Shown here in pieces: positions 51,315 through 59,829 of a stretch of 64,000 nt of DNA (position 1 is its first letter; each line of letters begins with the position of its first letter). Below the pieces are notes generated by a model. That model searched no databases and was not told where the DNA came from. It saw only the letters and a program-made list of their open reading frames with translations. The stretch lies in contig NZ_JPUA01000037.1 of the NCBI RefSeq assembly GCF_002211105.1, positions 1 through 64,000 on the forward strand, read 5' to 3'. The translations under genes were made by a program, and so were the position numbers. This DNA is from Halomonas campaniensis (lineage in GTDB: Bacteria > Pseudomonadota > Gammaproteobacteria > Pseudomonadales > Halomonadaceae).

Positions 51315-52938
51315 ATGGATGCACTAGCGAGGAAACTGGGTCTCAAGACGGATCCCACTATTTTTTTCACGTCCGCAGGGATCATGATCCTTTTTCTTGT
51401 GGTGCTACTGATTGCGCCGGATCGCATAGGGGCGGCCTTTGGTGCAGGGCGGGAGTGGATCGTTACCAACCTTGGCTGGTTCTTTATCTTAGGGGTGACG
51501 AGCTGGGTGGCCTTTCTGCTGTGGGCGGCGCTTAGCCGTTACGGAGCGATTCGTTTGGGTGGCAATGATGCAAAGCCAGCCTACGATAATATTTCCTGGT
51601 TCACCATGCTGTTTGCGGGGGGGATTGGCACGGTGTTGATGTTCTGGGGGGGTGGCGGAGCCTATTTCCCACTTTTCTAACCCACCCAGGCCGGATGTTG
51701 TGCCTTTCTCTGTGGAAGCCGCCGACGATGCCATGAGTTTTTCGATCTATCACCTGGGACTGCATACCTGGGCGATTTTCACGATGCCAGGGTTGGCGTT
51801 TGCGTACTTCATCTATCGCTACAACCTGCCGATGCGCTTTAGTTCAGTATTTTATCCGCTGCTAGGAGAGCGTATTTACGGGCCTCTTGGCAAATCCCTT
51901 GATGTCTTCGCGATACTGGGCACGCTGTTTGGGGTAGCTGTCTCTATCGGCTTGGGCACCCAACAGATCAACGCGGGGCTAACGGAACTGTTTGATATTC
52001 CAGATGCCGTTATCACCAAAGTAATCATCATCGCCATACTCACCTCTGTCGCCGTGGGGTCGATTGTCGCGGGTCTCGATTCAGGCGTGAAGCGCCTCTC
52101 TAATATCAATATTGCCATGGCCGTTGGCCTTTTGTTGTTTGTGCTCTTTACCGGTTCGACCGTTTTCCTTTTGCGTGCTGTAGTCGAAACCTTCGGCCTC
52201 TACATAACGAACCTGCTGCCGATGGCGTTCTGGAATGACACGCTTGCAAGCTATTCCAGAGAGGGCGGCGCCTGGGGGTGGCAGGGTAGCTGGACAGTCT
52301 TCTATTGGGCCTGGACGGTAACGTGGTCGCCATTTATCGGTATCTTTGTTGCGCGCATTTCACGTGGGCGTACCATTCGCGAATTCGTTCTTGGCGTGCT
52401 TTTCGCCCCCTCCATCTTCACGCTGGTCTGGTTCGCGATCTTTGGTTGGTCGGCAATGGAGATTGATGGGATTGGCGCTGATGCCCGAGAAGCACTGGGT
52501 GAGCAGGCTGGCCTTTTATCCGCCGCCGTAGATGAAAGCATTCCACTCGCTATGTTCGCTTTCTTTGAGAATTTCCCGGCCGCCACCTTAATCCAGGGGT
52601 TGGCCGTTGTGATCGTCGCCATCTTCTTTGCCACCTCATCCGACTCTGCATCCCTGGTCGTCGATATGCTATGCACCGGCAGCGCGGATCCCGGCCCATG
52701 GCACCAACGCGTGTTTTGGGGCGTCTCAGAGGGCATGCTGGCCGCGATGCTCATTGTGCTTGCAGGTGATGCCGGGCTTACCGCTTTGCAGGAGGTGATT
52801 ACGGTAGTTGGCCTGCCGATGTTCATTTTAGTGTTTGCTATGATGTTCGCGTTGTACCGAGGCCTATCCCATGAGGATCTCAGCGAGGTGAGGGTGGGTG
52901 CCCCACCTAAGCGGAAAGAGTTGGCGCCAGATGAGTAA
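51315..52938 (+). pseudogene. BCCT family betaine/choline/carnitine transporter, interrupted by a frameshift
   Basis: The first frame (51315-51680) encodes TM1-TM3 of a BCCT carrier up to VLMFWG. The continuation AEPISHFSNPP... is in the next frame and runs to 52938, with FAYFIYRYNLPMRFSSVFYP, ISVGLGTQ-like SIGLGTQQINAGL, WTVFYWAWTVTWSPFIGIF and ATSSDSASLVVDML, the signatures of the family. The break is a run of seven G at 51646-51652 where six would give the canonical LMFWGVAEPISHF. With one G removed the protein would be about 540 residues and complete. It would import compatible solutes. The start has GGGGAGGA upstream. Confidence 0.88.
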
Positions 52939-53246
52939 GTAAGGGAGCGCTTTTTAGCCTGCATTGTTGAAAACTCCCATTGCTATGTTCGATAGCGCAC
53001 GGTGAGTGTTTGCTTTAAGGGCCATCCTACAGGTGAGCGAGGCAAAGGATATGCCTAAACAAGGACGTTGCGCTATGCGCTTCAGGGGACGCAGCGCCCC
53101 TTTCTCATCGTAAACCGATTGTTCGATAGTATCTCATTCTTCGTACTGCGCTTTGCCCTTGGCATTAGGGATCGTTACCTGGCGCTGCTCTCAACGAGTG
53201 GTTTCTATCCTCGGTTTGGCAGAAGTAAACTGGTAAAGGAGGACAT
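52939..53246. other. Intergenic region between the BCCT and PHB depolymerase genes
   Basis: 308 bp. It ends with AAAGGAGG, the ribosome site of the depolymerase gene. A short open frame covers part of it (53068-53289), but it has no good start site and overlaps the real gene. No promoter or RNA feature was recognised with confidence. Confidence 0.35.
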
Positions 53247-54152
53247 ATGCCGACATCTTCAGTTAGCCACGCTCGTCTTACCGACTTGAAGCAATTCGGA
53301 ACTGACCCTGGGTCGTTGCATGCGGACACCTATGTACCGAAGAATTTCCCAAAGAACGGACCGCTAGTCGTTGTGCTACACGGCAGCACCCAATCGGCGG
53401 AGGGTTATAACCGCGGATCAGGTTGGTCTTCCCTCGCTGATGAATGCGGGATAGCGCTTCTATATCCGGAGCAAAGAAAAACCAATAACCCGCTTAGTAG
53501 CTTCAACTGGTTCAAGTCTGGCGACAGCCGCAGAGGCGATGGTGAACCACTCTCTATTCGTCAGATGATCGAGCAGGTCGTTGATGATCATGACATTGAC
53601 CCCACTCGCATCTTCGTCACGGGGATGTCTTCGGGGGGCGCCATGACATCTGTGATGCTGGCCACCTATCCTGAAGTGTTTGCAGGCGGGGCCATCATCG
53701 CTGGATTACCCTATCGCAGCGCGGACAACCTGATAGAGGCGATGGTTCGTATGAAGGGATATGGTGGCCCATCGGATCACAGGCTCAACAAACTTGTACG
53801 CGAAGCCTCGACCTTTGACGGTCCTTGGCCAACAATATCGGTTTGGCATGGCGGTAGCGATTCGACCGTCGATAACGCCAATGCCGATTCCATTGTTCGG
53901 CAGTGGCAGCAGATCCATAAGGTTGAAGGGCCACCGACACGTGTAGAGGAGCTCGATGGTTTTCCCCGCCAGATCTGGTGCAACGCGGGTGGTCAGGAGG
54001 TGATTGAGGAGTACATCATCGAAGGAATGGGGCACGGCACGCCGATCATGGCCGGCGGAGAAGAAGGTCTCGGGGAAGCAGATAAATATATGCTGGAAGT
54101 AGGTATTTCTTCGACCCGGCATATAGCGCAATTTTGGGGCCTAACAGAGTAA
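53247..54152 (+). CDS. PHB depolymerase family esterase
   Basis: A 301-residue alpha/beta hydrolase of the extracellular-type PHB depolymerase/LpqC family. The opening TYVPKNFPKNGPLVVVLHGS holds the oxyanion strand, then GSGWSSLADECGIALLYPEQ. The nucleophile is in FVTGMSSGGAMTSVMLATYP (Ser about residue 127), the acid in SVWHGGSDSTVDN and the His near GMGHGTP. There is no signal peptide, so it probably acts inside the cell on stored polyhydroxybutyrate or on short esters. It lies convergent with the small possibly phasin-related gene. Confidence 0.85.
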   Translation: MPTSSVSHARLTDLKQFGTDPGSLHADTYVPKNFPKNGPLVVVLHGSTQSAEGYNRGSGWSSLADECGIALLYPEQRKTNNPLSSFNWFKSGDSRRGDGEPLSIRQMIEQVVDDHDIDPTRIFVTGMSSGGAMTSVMLATYPEVFAGGAIIAGLPYRSADNLIEAMVRMKGYGGPSDHRLNKLVREASTFDGPWPTISVWHGGSDSTVDNANADSIVRQWQQIHKVEGPPTRVEELDGFPRQIWCNAGGQEVIEEYIIEGMGHGTPIMAGGEEGLGEADKYMLEVGISSTRHIAQFWGLTE

Positions 54153-54154
54153 AG

Positions 54155-54190
54155 AAGCGGTGGTCGTGCATGTACCATTACCACCGCTTT
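54155..54190. terminator. Bidirectional hairpin between convergent genes
   Basis: AGCGGTGGT / ACCACCGCT, a 9-bp stem with a 15-nt loop, 3 bp after the depolymerase stop and about 33 bp before the end of the minus-strand gene. A short T stretch is on one side. Confidence 0.6.
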
Positions 54191-54222
54191 ATAAGATTCC
54201 CACTGTGTTTGATCGTTACCTC

Positions 54223-54597
54223 CTAGAGTTCACACCAAATCCGCTCTTTAAAGTCTTCGTTGAGTTCCGATACCCTGCGTATACGGTTAAATGTTGCTTC
54301 TGTCATCTCGCCAGCGATTTGATGGTAGCAGGATGTCATCGATTCCGGCGTCAGCGGCCCGTTGAAGCCCAGCATGCAGTGTGTGATCTTGCTGTAGACA
54401 GGCGCCATGGTCGCAAGGAAGTCGATTTCATGGCGAAATGCGTCGTTAAGTGTTTCTAGCCAAATACATTGTAGCTTGGCTGCCGAACTGGACGTTTCAA
54501 CCCAAGGTTGATACCAAAAAACAAGCAAGTCATTGTTATTAAATACGTTGGTATTGGCTGTATTAGGGGAAGCTTTTTGAAACACCGATGTTGTCAT
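54223..54597 (-). CDS. Uncharacterised 124-residue protein, possibly phasin-related
   Basis: A helical protein (QPWVETSSSAAKLQCIWLET, then LNDAFRHEIDFLATMAPVYS, MTEATFNRIRRVSELNEDFK). There is no signal or membrane helix. Helical amphipathic build and the adjoining PHB depolymerase gene make a phasin-type granule protein possible, but no family signature is certain. It has a strong GAGGAGG ribosome site. A perfect FNR/ANR box lies 74 bp upstream of its start, so oxygen-dependent expression is likely. Confidence 0.55.
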   Translation of the reverse strand: MTTSVFQKASPNTANTNVFNNNDLLVFWYQPWVETSSSAAKLQCIWLETLNDAFRHEIDFLATMAPVYSKITHCMLGFNGPLTPESMTSCYHQIAGEMTEATFNRIRRVSELNEDFKERIWCEL

Positions 54598-54939
54598 TGT
54601 CTGCCCTCCTCACGTGAGTAGAGAAGTATAGTATTCACCGCTTTTACTGAAAAATTTAATTGTTACTACGTTGATCGATATCAATGTTTTAATGCGAAAT
54701 AATTATTAGCAATTATCCGGTAAGTATAATGGATGTTTGCTGTAATACGATTTATACCTCCGTTTTCAATAAGTTTTCTCTTTATCCTGGTAGGTGTGAA
54801 GAAGTTATTTTGAAATATTTACAGCTAATTTAGACTAAATAATAGAAGGTGAAAATTAGCATTTTTTAATTAGGATATGACAGTGAGCTTTATCTAGCTC
54901 TTTGCTCAGGATCAATGAGTTGCTTGTTTGGGAGACAGC
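54598..54939. other. AT-rich divergent intergenic region
   Basis: 342 bp, clearly AT-richer than its neighbours. It contains the FNR/ANR box and TATAAT described separately. About 200 bp of untranslated leader would precede the ATPase gene. A 34-codon frame starting at 54731 lacks a ribosome site and is not called as a gene. Confidence 0.6.
54671..54730 (+). promoter_or_regulatory. FNR/ANR box and -10 element in the divergent promoter of the P-type ATPase
   Basis: TTGATcgatATCAA (54671-54684) is a perfect FNR/ANR consensus palindrome. A perfect TATAAT (54725-54730) follows on the plus strand, 40 bp away, with only a weak -35 (TTATTA). The expected start site near 54737 puts the box centre at about -60, the class I activator position. 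The box also lies upstream of the minus-strand gene starting at 54597. Confidence 0.75.
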
Positions 54940-57681
54940 ATGGAACCCCCCACTGCCAATACCGGTGCGCCATCAGAAAGCTTGCCACAAGCAGTGCATG
55001 CCAGGCTTGCCGAGGATGTCCTTGCCGACTTGAAGACTTCACCATCTGGGCTGAGCGTAGATGAAGCGGCAAGGCGCTTGGAGAAGTATGGGCTTAACCA
55101 GTTGCCGGCAGTTGCTGGCCGGCATCCGCTGCTGCGCTTCTTCGCGCATTTTCATAACGCACTGATCTATTTCCTGTTGGCGGCTGCCGTCGCTGCTTCT
55201 TTGCTGGGGCATTTTGTGGATGCGTCGGTCATTGTTGCAGTGGTTTTGGTTAACGCCGTGGTCGGCTTTGTACAGGAAGGCAAGGCAGAGAAAGCACTCA
55301 ATGCAATCGGTAACCTTATCGCACCACACGCCCACCTGATTAGGGAAGGGAAACATGTGGAAGTGCCCGTCGATGAGATTGTTTTGGGTGACATTGTTTC
55401 GTTGGAGGCAGGAGATCGCGTGCCTGCAGACCTGCGTCTGATTCGTGCCAGCTCATTGCAAATCGAGGAAGCTATCTTGACCGGCGAGTCGGTGGTGGCA
55501 GAGAAGCGGGTGACACCAGCGCCAAAGGAGGCCGCGTTAGGCGACTGCCACTCTATGGCTTATTCGGGCACGCTGGTAGCCACTGGGCAGGCGACAGGGG
55601 TTGTGGTGGCCACCGGGAGTGATACTGAGATCGGGCGAATCAGCACGTTGCTGCGCGATGTTCAACCACTCACCACGCCGCTGCTGCTGCAGATCAATCG
55701 CTTCGGCACGCAGTTCACCTGGGTTACGTTGGCTGTCACGGTCGTACTATTTGCCTTCGCAGTATTGGTTCGCGGCCACGTCTGGTCGGAGGCGCTCTTA
55801 GCGGTGGTGGCCTTGGCCGTCGCGGCGATACCAGAAGGCCTGCCAGCAGTCATTACCATCACCCTGGCTATCGGCGTTCAGCGTATGGCACGTCGCAACG
55901 CCGCTATTCGTCAGCTTCCTGCGGTGGAAACGCTGGGAGCTACGTCGGTTATATGCTCCGACAAGACCGGCACGCTAACACGCAACGAGATGACCGTACG
56001 CCGGCTGGAAGCCTGCAGTGGCCGAATAATGGTGTCCGGGGCTGGTTATGTACCGGAAGGGCGACTGACAGCGGAGACGGTGGGGAACGTCGAGGATACC
56101 CGGCCGGCGGATATCGACAGCCTGATCCTGGCCGGGCTGCTGTGTAACGATGCCCAGTTAAACCATACCGCCGGAGAGTGGCATGTGATTGGCGACCCCA
56201 TGGAAGGGGCGCTGGTGGTGTTGGCTATGCAAGCTGGCCTGGAACCCGAGTCTACCCGGCATGAGTGGCCCCGCCTTGATGAGATTCCTTTCGATGCCAA
56301 ACATCGCTTTATGGTCACGCTCAACGGCCATGCATCGGAGGGAACTCGGATCTTTGTCAAAGGTGCCCCAGACGAACTGCTGCAACGATGCTCACTTCAA
56401 GAGACTGATGAGGGGAGTGTGCCGCTGGAAATGGATGCCTGGACGGCACGCATCGCAGAGGCAGCTGCCCAGGGCGAACGGGTGCTCGGTTTAGCGACTA
56501 AGCGGGTGTCGTCCGGCACCAACAAACTCACGTTTACTGACCTCGATGACGAGCTGATTTTTGTTGGCTTAATCGGCTTTATCGACCCGCCGCGGGAGGA
56601 GGCAATGGCCGCCATTAAAGAGTGCCATTCCGCCGGCATTAAGGTGAAAATGATTACCGGCGATCACGCCACGACGGCAGCGGCGATTGCTCGCCAGTTA
56701 GGGCTTGATGACGACCCGCACGTACTAACCGGGCGTGAGCTCGACGACATTGCCGATAGTGATCTACCTGGCATCGTTAGCGAGACCAGTGTTTTTGCCC
56801 GTACCAACCCCGAACATAAACTGCGTATTGTTCGAGCACTGCAATCGACCGGTGCCATCGTGGCAATGACCGGTGATGGCGTTAATGATGCGCCCTCGTT
56901 GAAGCAGGCAAATGTCGGTGTTGGTATGGGACATAAAGGCACCGATGCGGCAAAAGAAGCGTCGCAGATGGTTCTGCTCGACGATAACTTCGCCTCTATT
57001 GTAGCTGCAGTGAATGAAGGCCGAGTGGTCTACGATAATATTCGCAAGGTGACGGCTTGGACGTTACCAACCAATGGGGGCCAAGTGCTGGCTGTCATTG
57101 CCGCGATTCTGTTTAATTTCGCTATGCCGATGTCCGCCGTCCAGATCCTGTGGATCAATCTCATTACGGCGGTCACTCTCGGCTTGTCGCTGGCATTTGA
57201 GAAGGCTGAGCCCAATGTCATGCAGCGTCGGCCAAGGCCTCCAGGGCAGGGGCTGTTGACCCCCTTCCTGGTATGGCGCATCGTGTTTGTGTCGTTTTTG
57301 TTCCTGATAGCAGCACTGGGGATGTTCTTCTACTCGCTTGGCCGAGGAGATGAGCTTCCCTTGAGTCGCACGTTAGTGGTTAACACCATCGTGGTGCTTC
57401 AAGTGTTCTATCTTTTCAATGTGCGCTACCTGCATATGACTTCGTTTAACTGGCGTGGCGTGTTGGGAACCCCCGCTGTGTTGATAGCGGTAACGTTGGT
57501 CTTCATTGCTCAGCTTGCTTTCACATATCTGCCAATCATGCATCACCTGTTCGATACTCGGCCGCTGGGGATTACCGATGGGATGTTAATCATCACTATC
57601 GGCGTCGCCATGATGATAGTGCTGGAAGTTGAGAAGGTAGTGTTGCGCCTAGGCAACACCCCAACCAACAACAACGTCTAA
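54940..57681 (+). CDS. P-type cation-transporting ATPase (type II-like)
   Basis: A 913-residue P2-type ATPase. It has an N-terminal cation ATPase domain (SPSGLSVDEAARRLEKYGLN), the actuator loop with ILTGESVVAEK, M4 IPEGLPAVITITLAIGVQRM, the phosphorylation site CSDKTGTLTRNEMT, KGAPDELLQ, MITGDHATTAA and MTGDGVNDAPSLKQANVGVG. In M5 and M6 the Ca2+-ligating residues of SERCA are replaced (NGGQVLAVIAA and INLITAVTLGLS, lacking the NxxTD Asp), so it is not a standard Ca2+ pump; Na+, K+, H+ or Mg2+ are options. ATG 54940 follows GGGAGA. The FNR-linked promoter at 54671-54730 drives it. Confidence 0.88.
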   Translation: MEPPTANTGAPSESLPQAVHARLAEDVLADLKTSPSGLSVDEAARRLEKYGLNQLPAVAGRHPLLRFFAHFHNALIYFLLAAAVAASLLGHFVDASVIVAVVLVNAVVGFVQEGKAEKALNAIGNLIAPHAHLIREGKHVEVPVDEIVLGDIVSLEAGDRVPADLRLIRASSLQIEEAILTGESVVAEKRVTPAPKEAALGDCHSMAYSGTLVATGQATGVVVATGSDTEIGRISTLLRDVQPLTTPLLLQINRFGTQFTWVTLAVTVVLFAFAVLVRGHVWSEALLAVVALAVAAIPEGLPAVITITLAIGVQRMARRNAAIRQLPAVETLGATSVICSDKTGTLTRNEMTVRRLEACSGRIMVSGAGYVPEGRLTAETVGNVEDTRPADIDSLILAGLLCNDAQLNHTAGEWHVIGDPMEGALVVLAMQAGLEPESTRHEWPRLDEIPFDAKHRFMVTLNGHASEGTRIFVKGAPDELLQRCSLQETDEGSVPLEMDAWTARIAEAAAQGERVLGLATKRVSSGTNKLTFTDLDDELIFVGLIGFIDPPREEAMAAIKECHSAGIKVKMITGDHATTAAAIARQLGLDDDPHVLTGRELDDIADSDLPGIVSETSVFARTNPEHKLRIVRALQSTGAIVAMTGDGVNDAPSLKQANVGVGMGHKGTDAAKEASQMVLLDDNFASIVAAVNEGRVVYDNIRKVTAWTLPTNGGQVLAVIAAILFNFAMPMSAVQILWINLITAVTLGLSLAFEKAEPNVMQRRPRPPGQGLLTPFLVWRIVFVSFLFLIAALGMFFYSLGRGDELPLSRTLVVNTIVVLQVFYLFNVRYLHMTSFNWRGVLGTPAVLIAVTLVFIAQLAFTYLPIMHHLFDTRPLGITDGMLIITIGVAMMIVLEVEKVVLRLGNTPTNNNV

Positions 57682-57684
57682 GGC

Positions 57685-58752
57685 CTACACGTTGCGCGCC
57701 TTGGTGAGTAGCTCACTCAGCTGCTGCTGTGAAAGCCGCGTATTGGCCATGTAATAAATAATGTCACCATCTTGCAGTGGTCGATCAGTGGCTGGGTTAA
57801 GCATGCTGCCTTCGCTGTCATCGCTACTGTTGGCAAGACCGAGCACGGTGGCGTTGCAAACCTTTTTCGCTTGCATAAATAAGTCGCCAAAGGTGGCACC
57901 GGCAGGCGGTTGCATTAATCGGGTTTGGTATTGGGTTGCGCCACGATCAACGGCGAGTAGTTCGTTGACGACCCGTGATATACCCGCATCGGAAGCTGAA
58001 CGAACTAGCATTTCCAGCGCTAGAGCCTGGGTGCATTCAATGCCTGGCAAGGTACGCCGCAACATGGCTGCTGTATCGGGATTGGCGCAGTGGGCGACGA
58101 TATGTGCGTTTTTTGCTTTAAGGCTGTAGGCACTCAGCGCGACAGTGGCAACTCGCTCATCGCTCGTGTCGTAAATGATAATGCGGCTGGCTCTCTCAAC
58201 CCCGGCCCGCTTGAGAAGCTCTGCATTGGAGAAACTCTCTCCCTTAATAAATTTTAAATCTGCCGGGCGTGGGTTGCTCATCTCTTTAGTAACGCAGAGC
58301 ACGACTTCATCCGGTAGGCCTTTATCAGCTTTGAGAATGTCTAAAATGCGCTCAGTGGTTTCCCCGTGCCAGCCAATGACGAGCGTGTGGCCGGATAGAT
58401 GGCTAAAATCGCCTTTTCCTTGCATCTGTAATCTCCAAAAATTTGAAAGGCTGACCGTGGCTTTGCCGATTAAGGCAGCAAATAGTGAAATGCCGCCTGG
58501 GATAAGATAAAGCGTGGCTATCCACTTTCCAGCTACGGTTGTCGGACTGAAATCACCGAACCCTACGGTGCTGGAGACAACCACATAAAAGTAGATCCAA
58601 TCGGTAGGGGAGTCAGCTATCGCTTCACCGACTAGCGAAAAAAGCACCCATGTAGTCCCCATGTGCGCCAGCACAATAAGTAGAAGGAATGTCCACGAAA
58701 TTTGTAGCGTAGATGCTTTAAGTACGCGAATGAGTTGCTGAATAACAGGCAT
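57685..58752 (-). CDS. Two-TM potassium channel with cytoplasmic TrkA-N domain
   Basis: A 355-residue channel. Two membrane helices (TLQISWTFLLLIVLAHMGTT near residue 20, GGISLFAALIGKATVSL near 95) enclose a pore loop with the filter TVGFGDFSP, a Phe variant of TVGYGD. The rest is a TrkA-N/RCK-like Rossmann domain (HTLVIGWHGETTERILDILK). Its nucleotide loop is GWHGET in place of GxGxxG, so NAD(H) binding may be altered. It should conduct K+ and respond to a cytoplasmic ligand. It converges on the ATPase gene with just 3 bp between the stop codons. Confidence 0.87.
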   Translation of the reverse strand: MPVIQQLIRVLKASTLQISWTFLLLIVLAHMGTTWVLFSLVGEAIADSPTDWIYFYVVVSSTVGFGDFSPTTVAGKWIATLYLIPGGISLFAALIGKATVSLSNFWRLQMQGKGDFSHLSGHTLVIGWHGETTERILDILKADKGLPDEVVLCVTKEMSNPRPADLKFIKGESFSNAELLKRAGVERASRIIIYDTSDERVATVALSAYSLKAKNAHIVAHCANPDTAAMLRRTLPGIECTQALALEMLVRSASDAGISRVVNELLAVDRGATQYQTRLMQPPAGATFGDLFMQAKKVCNATVLGLANSSDDSEGSMLNPATDRPLQDGDIIYYMANTRLSQQQLSELLTKARNV

Positions 58753-58906
58753 AGCGGTCTCTTGCGGTGGCGATGTACCCGCCTAGTTTTTCTAGGCATG
58801 GGCGTTGATGATGTGGTGCTCATGCTCAATAGTGAGCTGTCTCAGCGGAACAATGCGTGCCTGATAACCTACTGTGAGGTTCTTTCAATCCAAACCGACG
58901 GAGTTA

Positions 58907-59077
58907 TTAAAAGCCAGCTTTATTCACTTGGGTGCCGCGAATGCAGTCGCCGTAGACCATGTTATCGCCAGCTTCCTCTGCAAGCTGACGGCAGTCTGCG
59001 GTTCTGGAGGAGGTGGGGCCTGAACTACAGCCTGCAATTATAAAGATAATCAGGCAAAGGGCGATGAGTGCTTTCAT
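58907..59077 (-). CDS. Small lipoprotein
   Basis: A 56-residue protein beginning KALIALCLIIFIIAGCSSGP. The lipobox IAGC gives a mature peptide of about 40 residues with two further cysteines (ADCRQLAEEAG and YGDCIRGTQ), which may form a disulfide. ATG 59077 follows AAGGAG. A weak hairpin lies past the stop. It is a typical small outer-membrane lipoprotein with unknown function. Confidence 0.72.
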   Translation of the reverse strand: MKALIALCLIIFIIAGCSSGPTSSRTADCRQLAEEAGDNMVYGDCIRGTQVNKAGF

Positions 59078-59233
59078 TGGTAACTCCTTGTCAGCAAATG
59101 ATCCTTCTGGCATTTAACCGCATAGGTATCGTATGTGTCGATAATCTATGACGGAACATCCTGCCAAGCGTGCATGTCATAGCTTTGGTTTTGTCATCAA
59201 TAGGGTTCTCTTTTTTGTAGGTAGGATAAGCAT

Positions 59234-59416
59234 ATGGATCGTGTATTTGCATGGGATCACCACCACAGTCAGATCGTTTACCGTATTCCAGGTCATCGGC
59301 ATGCAGATGGCCGAGAAGATAGCGATCTCTCTCCCGTATGGCTACCCGCGGAGGAGTCAGACTTACCCGAAGGGGTGACGGTTGAAGATTTGCGCAAAGT
59401 ATCCGTTAAGGATTAG
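59234..59416 (+). CDS. Small acidic protein of unknown function
   Basis: A 60-residue frame with a His-rich start (RVFAWDHHHSQIVYRIPGHR) and an acidic remainder (EESDLPEGVTVEDLRKVSVK). AGGATAAG lies close before ATG 59234. The composition (Asp, Glu, Pro, few hydrophobic runs) is protein-like and differs from the overlapping frame at 59148-59378. No family is recognised. Confidence 0.4.
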   Translation: MDRVFAWDHHHSQIVYRIPGHRHADGREDSDLSPVWLPAEESDLPEGVTVEDLRKVSVKD

Positions 59417-59563
59417 CCGGTAAAGATCTGATCTGTTGAGCGGTTGCTCTCGTACTACAGAACGTCTTCAAGCAGGGCATGGTGAGGCACATAAAATAAA
59501 TTGTGTTTGGCTAGCGATCGGCTAATATGCAGATGCTAGCCCACCCTCTCTGGATATGCCGCC

Positions 59564-59734
59564 ATGTTAAAAGGTTTAATCGTCTGTTTTGCGGTGCTAT
59601 TTGCGCAACTGGCGGTACTGCATGTAATTGATGCTCGCCTCTATAATTCTTCCCAAAATGTGCGACAAACAGCAGTGACCACCGTTACACCACATAAAGA
59701 TGAAAAAGAAGGCGAAGAAGAAGCCCAAAGTTAA
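59564..59734 (+). CDS. Small membrane protein
   Basis: A 56-residue frame: one hydrophobic helix (GLIVCFAVLFAQLAVLHVID), then a polar tail with a Lys/Glu-rich end (HKDEKEGEEEAQS). It begins at ATG 59564 and is followed 58 bp later by a terminator, which supports it as a transcribed unit. The layout suggests a small single-pass inner-membrane protein; the function is unknown. Confidence 0.5.
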   Translation: MLKGLIVCFAVLFAQLAVLHVIDARLYNSSQNVRQTAVTTVTPHKDEKEGEEEAQS

Positions 59735-59791
59735 GCAACGGGTATCTTAATACAGGCTTTAAAGGCGTTCTGCTAAACTGACTATCTAGAC

Positions 59792-59825
59792 ACCCTAGCA
59801 GTGTTGAACTCTGCTAGGGTTATTT
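59792..59825. terminator. Terminator between the small membrane gene and the dienelactone hydrolase
   Basis: ACCCTAGCAG / CTGCTAGGGT, a 10-bp stem, followed by TATTTGTATTT on the plus strand. It ends the small-gene transcript and probably also blocks the opposing hydrolase transcript. Confidence 0.7.
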
Positions 59826-59829
59826 GTAT

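Noticed and set aside
52302..52964. A 220-codon open frame antisense to the BCCT gene
   Set aside because: Its sequence is a Ser/Pro/Thr-rich shadow. The plus-strand frame carries conserved transporter motifs.
53068..53289. Short frame before the PHB depolymerase gene
   Set aside because: It has no ribosome site, overlaps the true start and its ribosome site, and has an arbitrary composition.
54731..54835. A 34-codon frame in the leader of the P-type ATPase gene
   Set aside because: It begins at the base after TATAAT, before the expected transcription start, and has no ribosome site.
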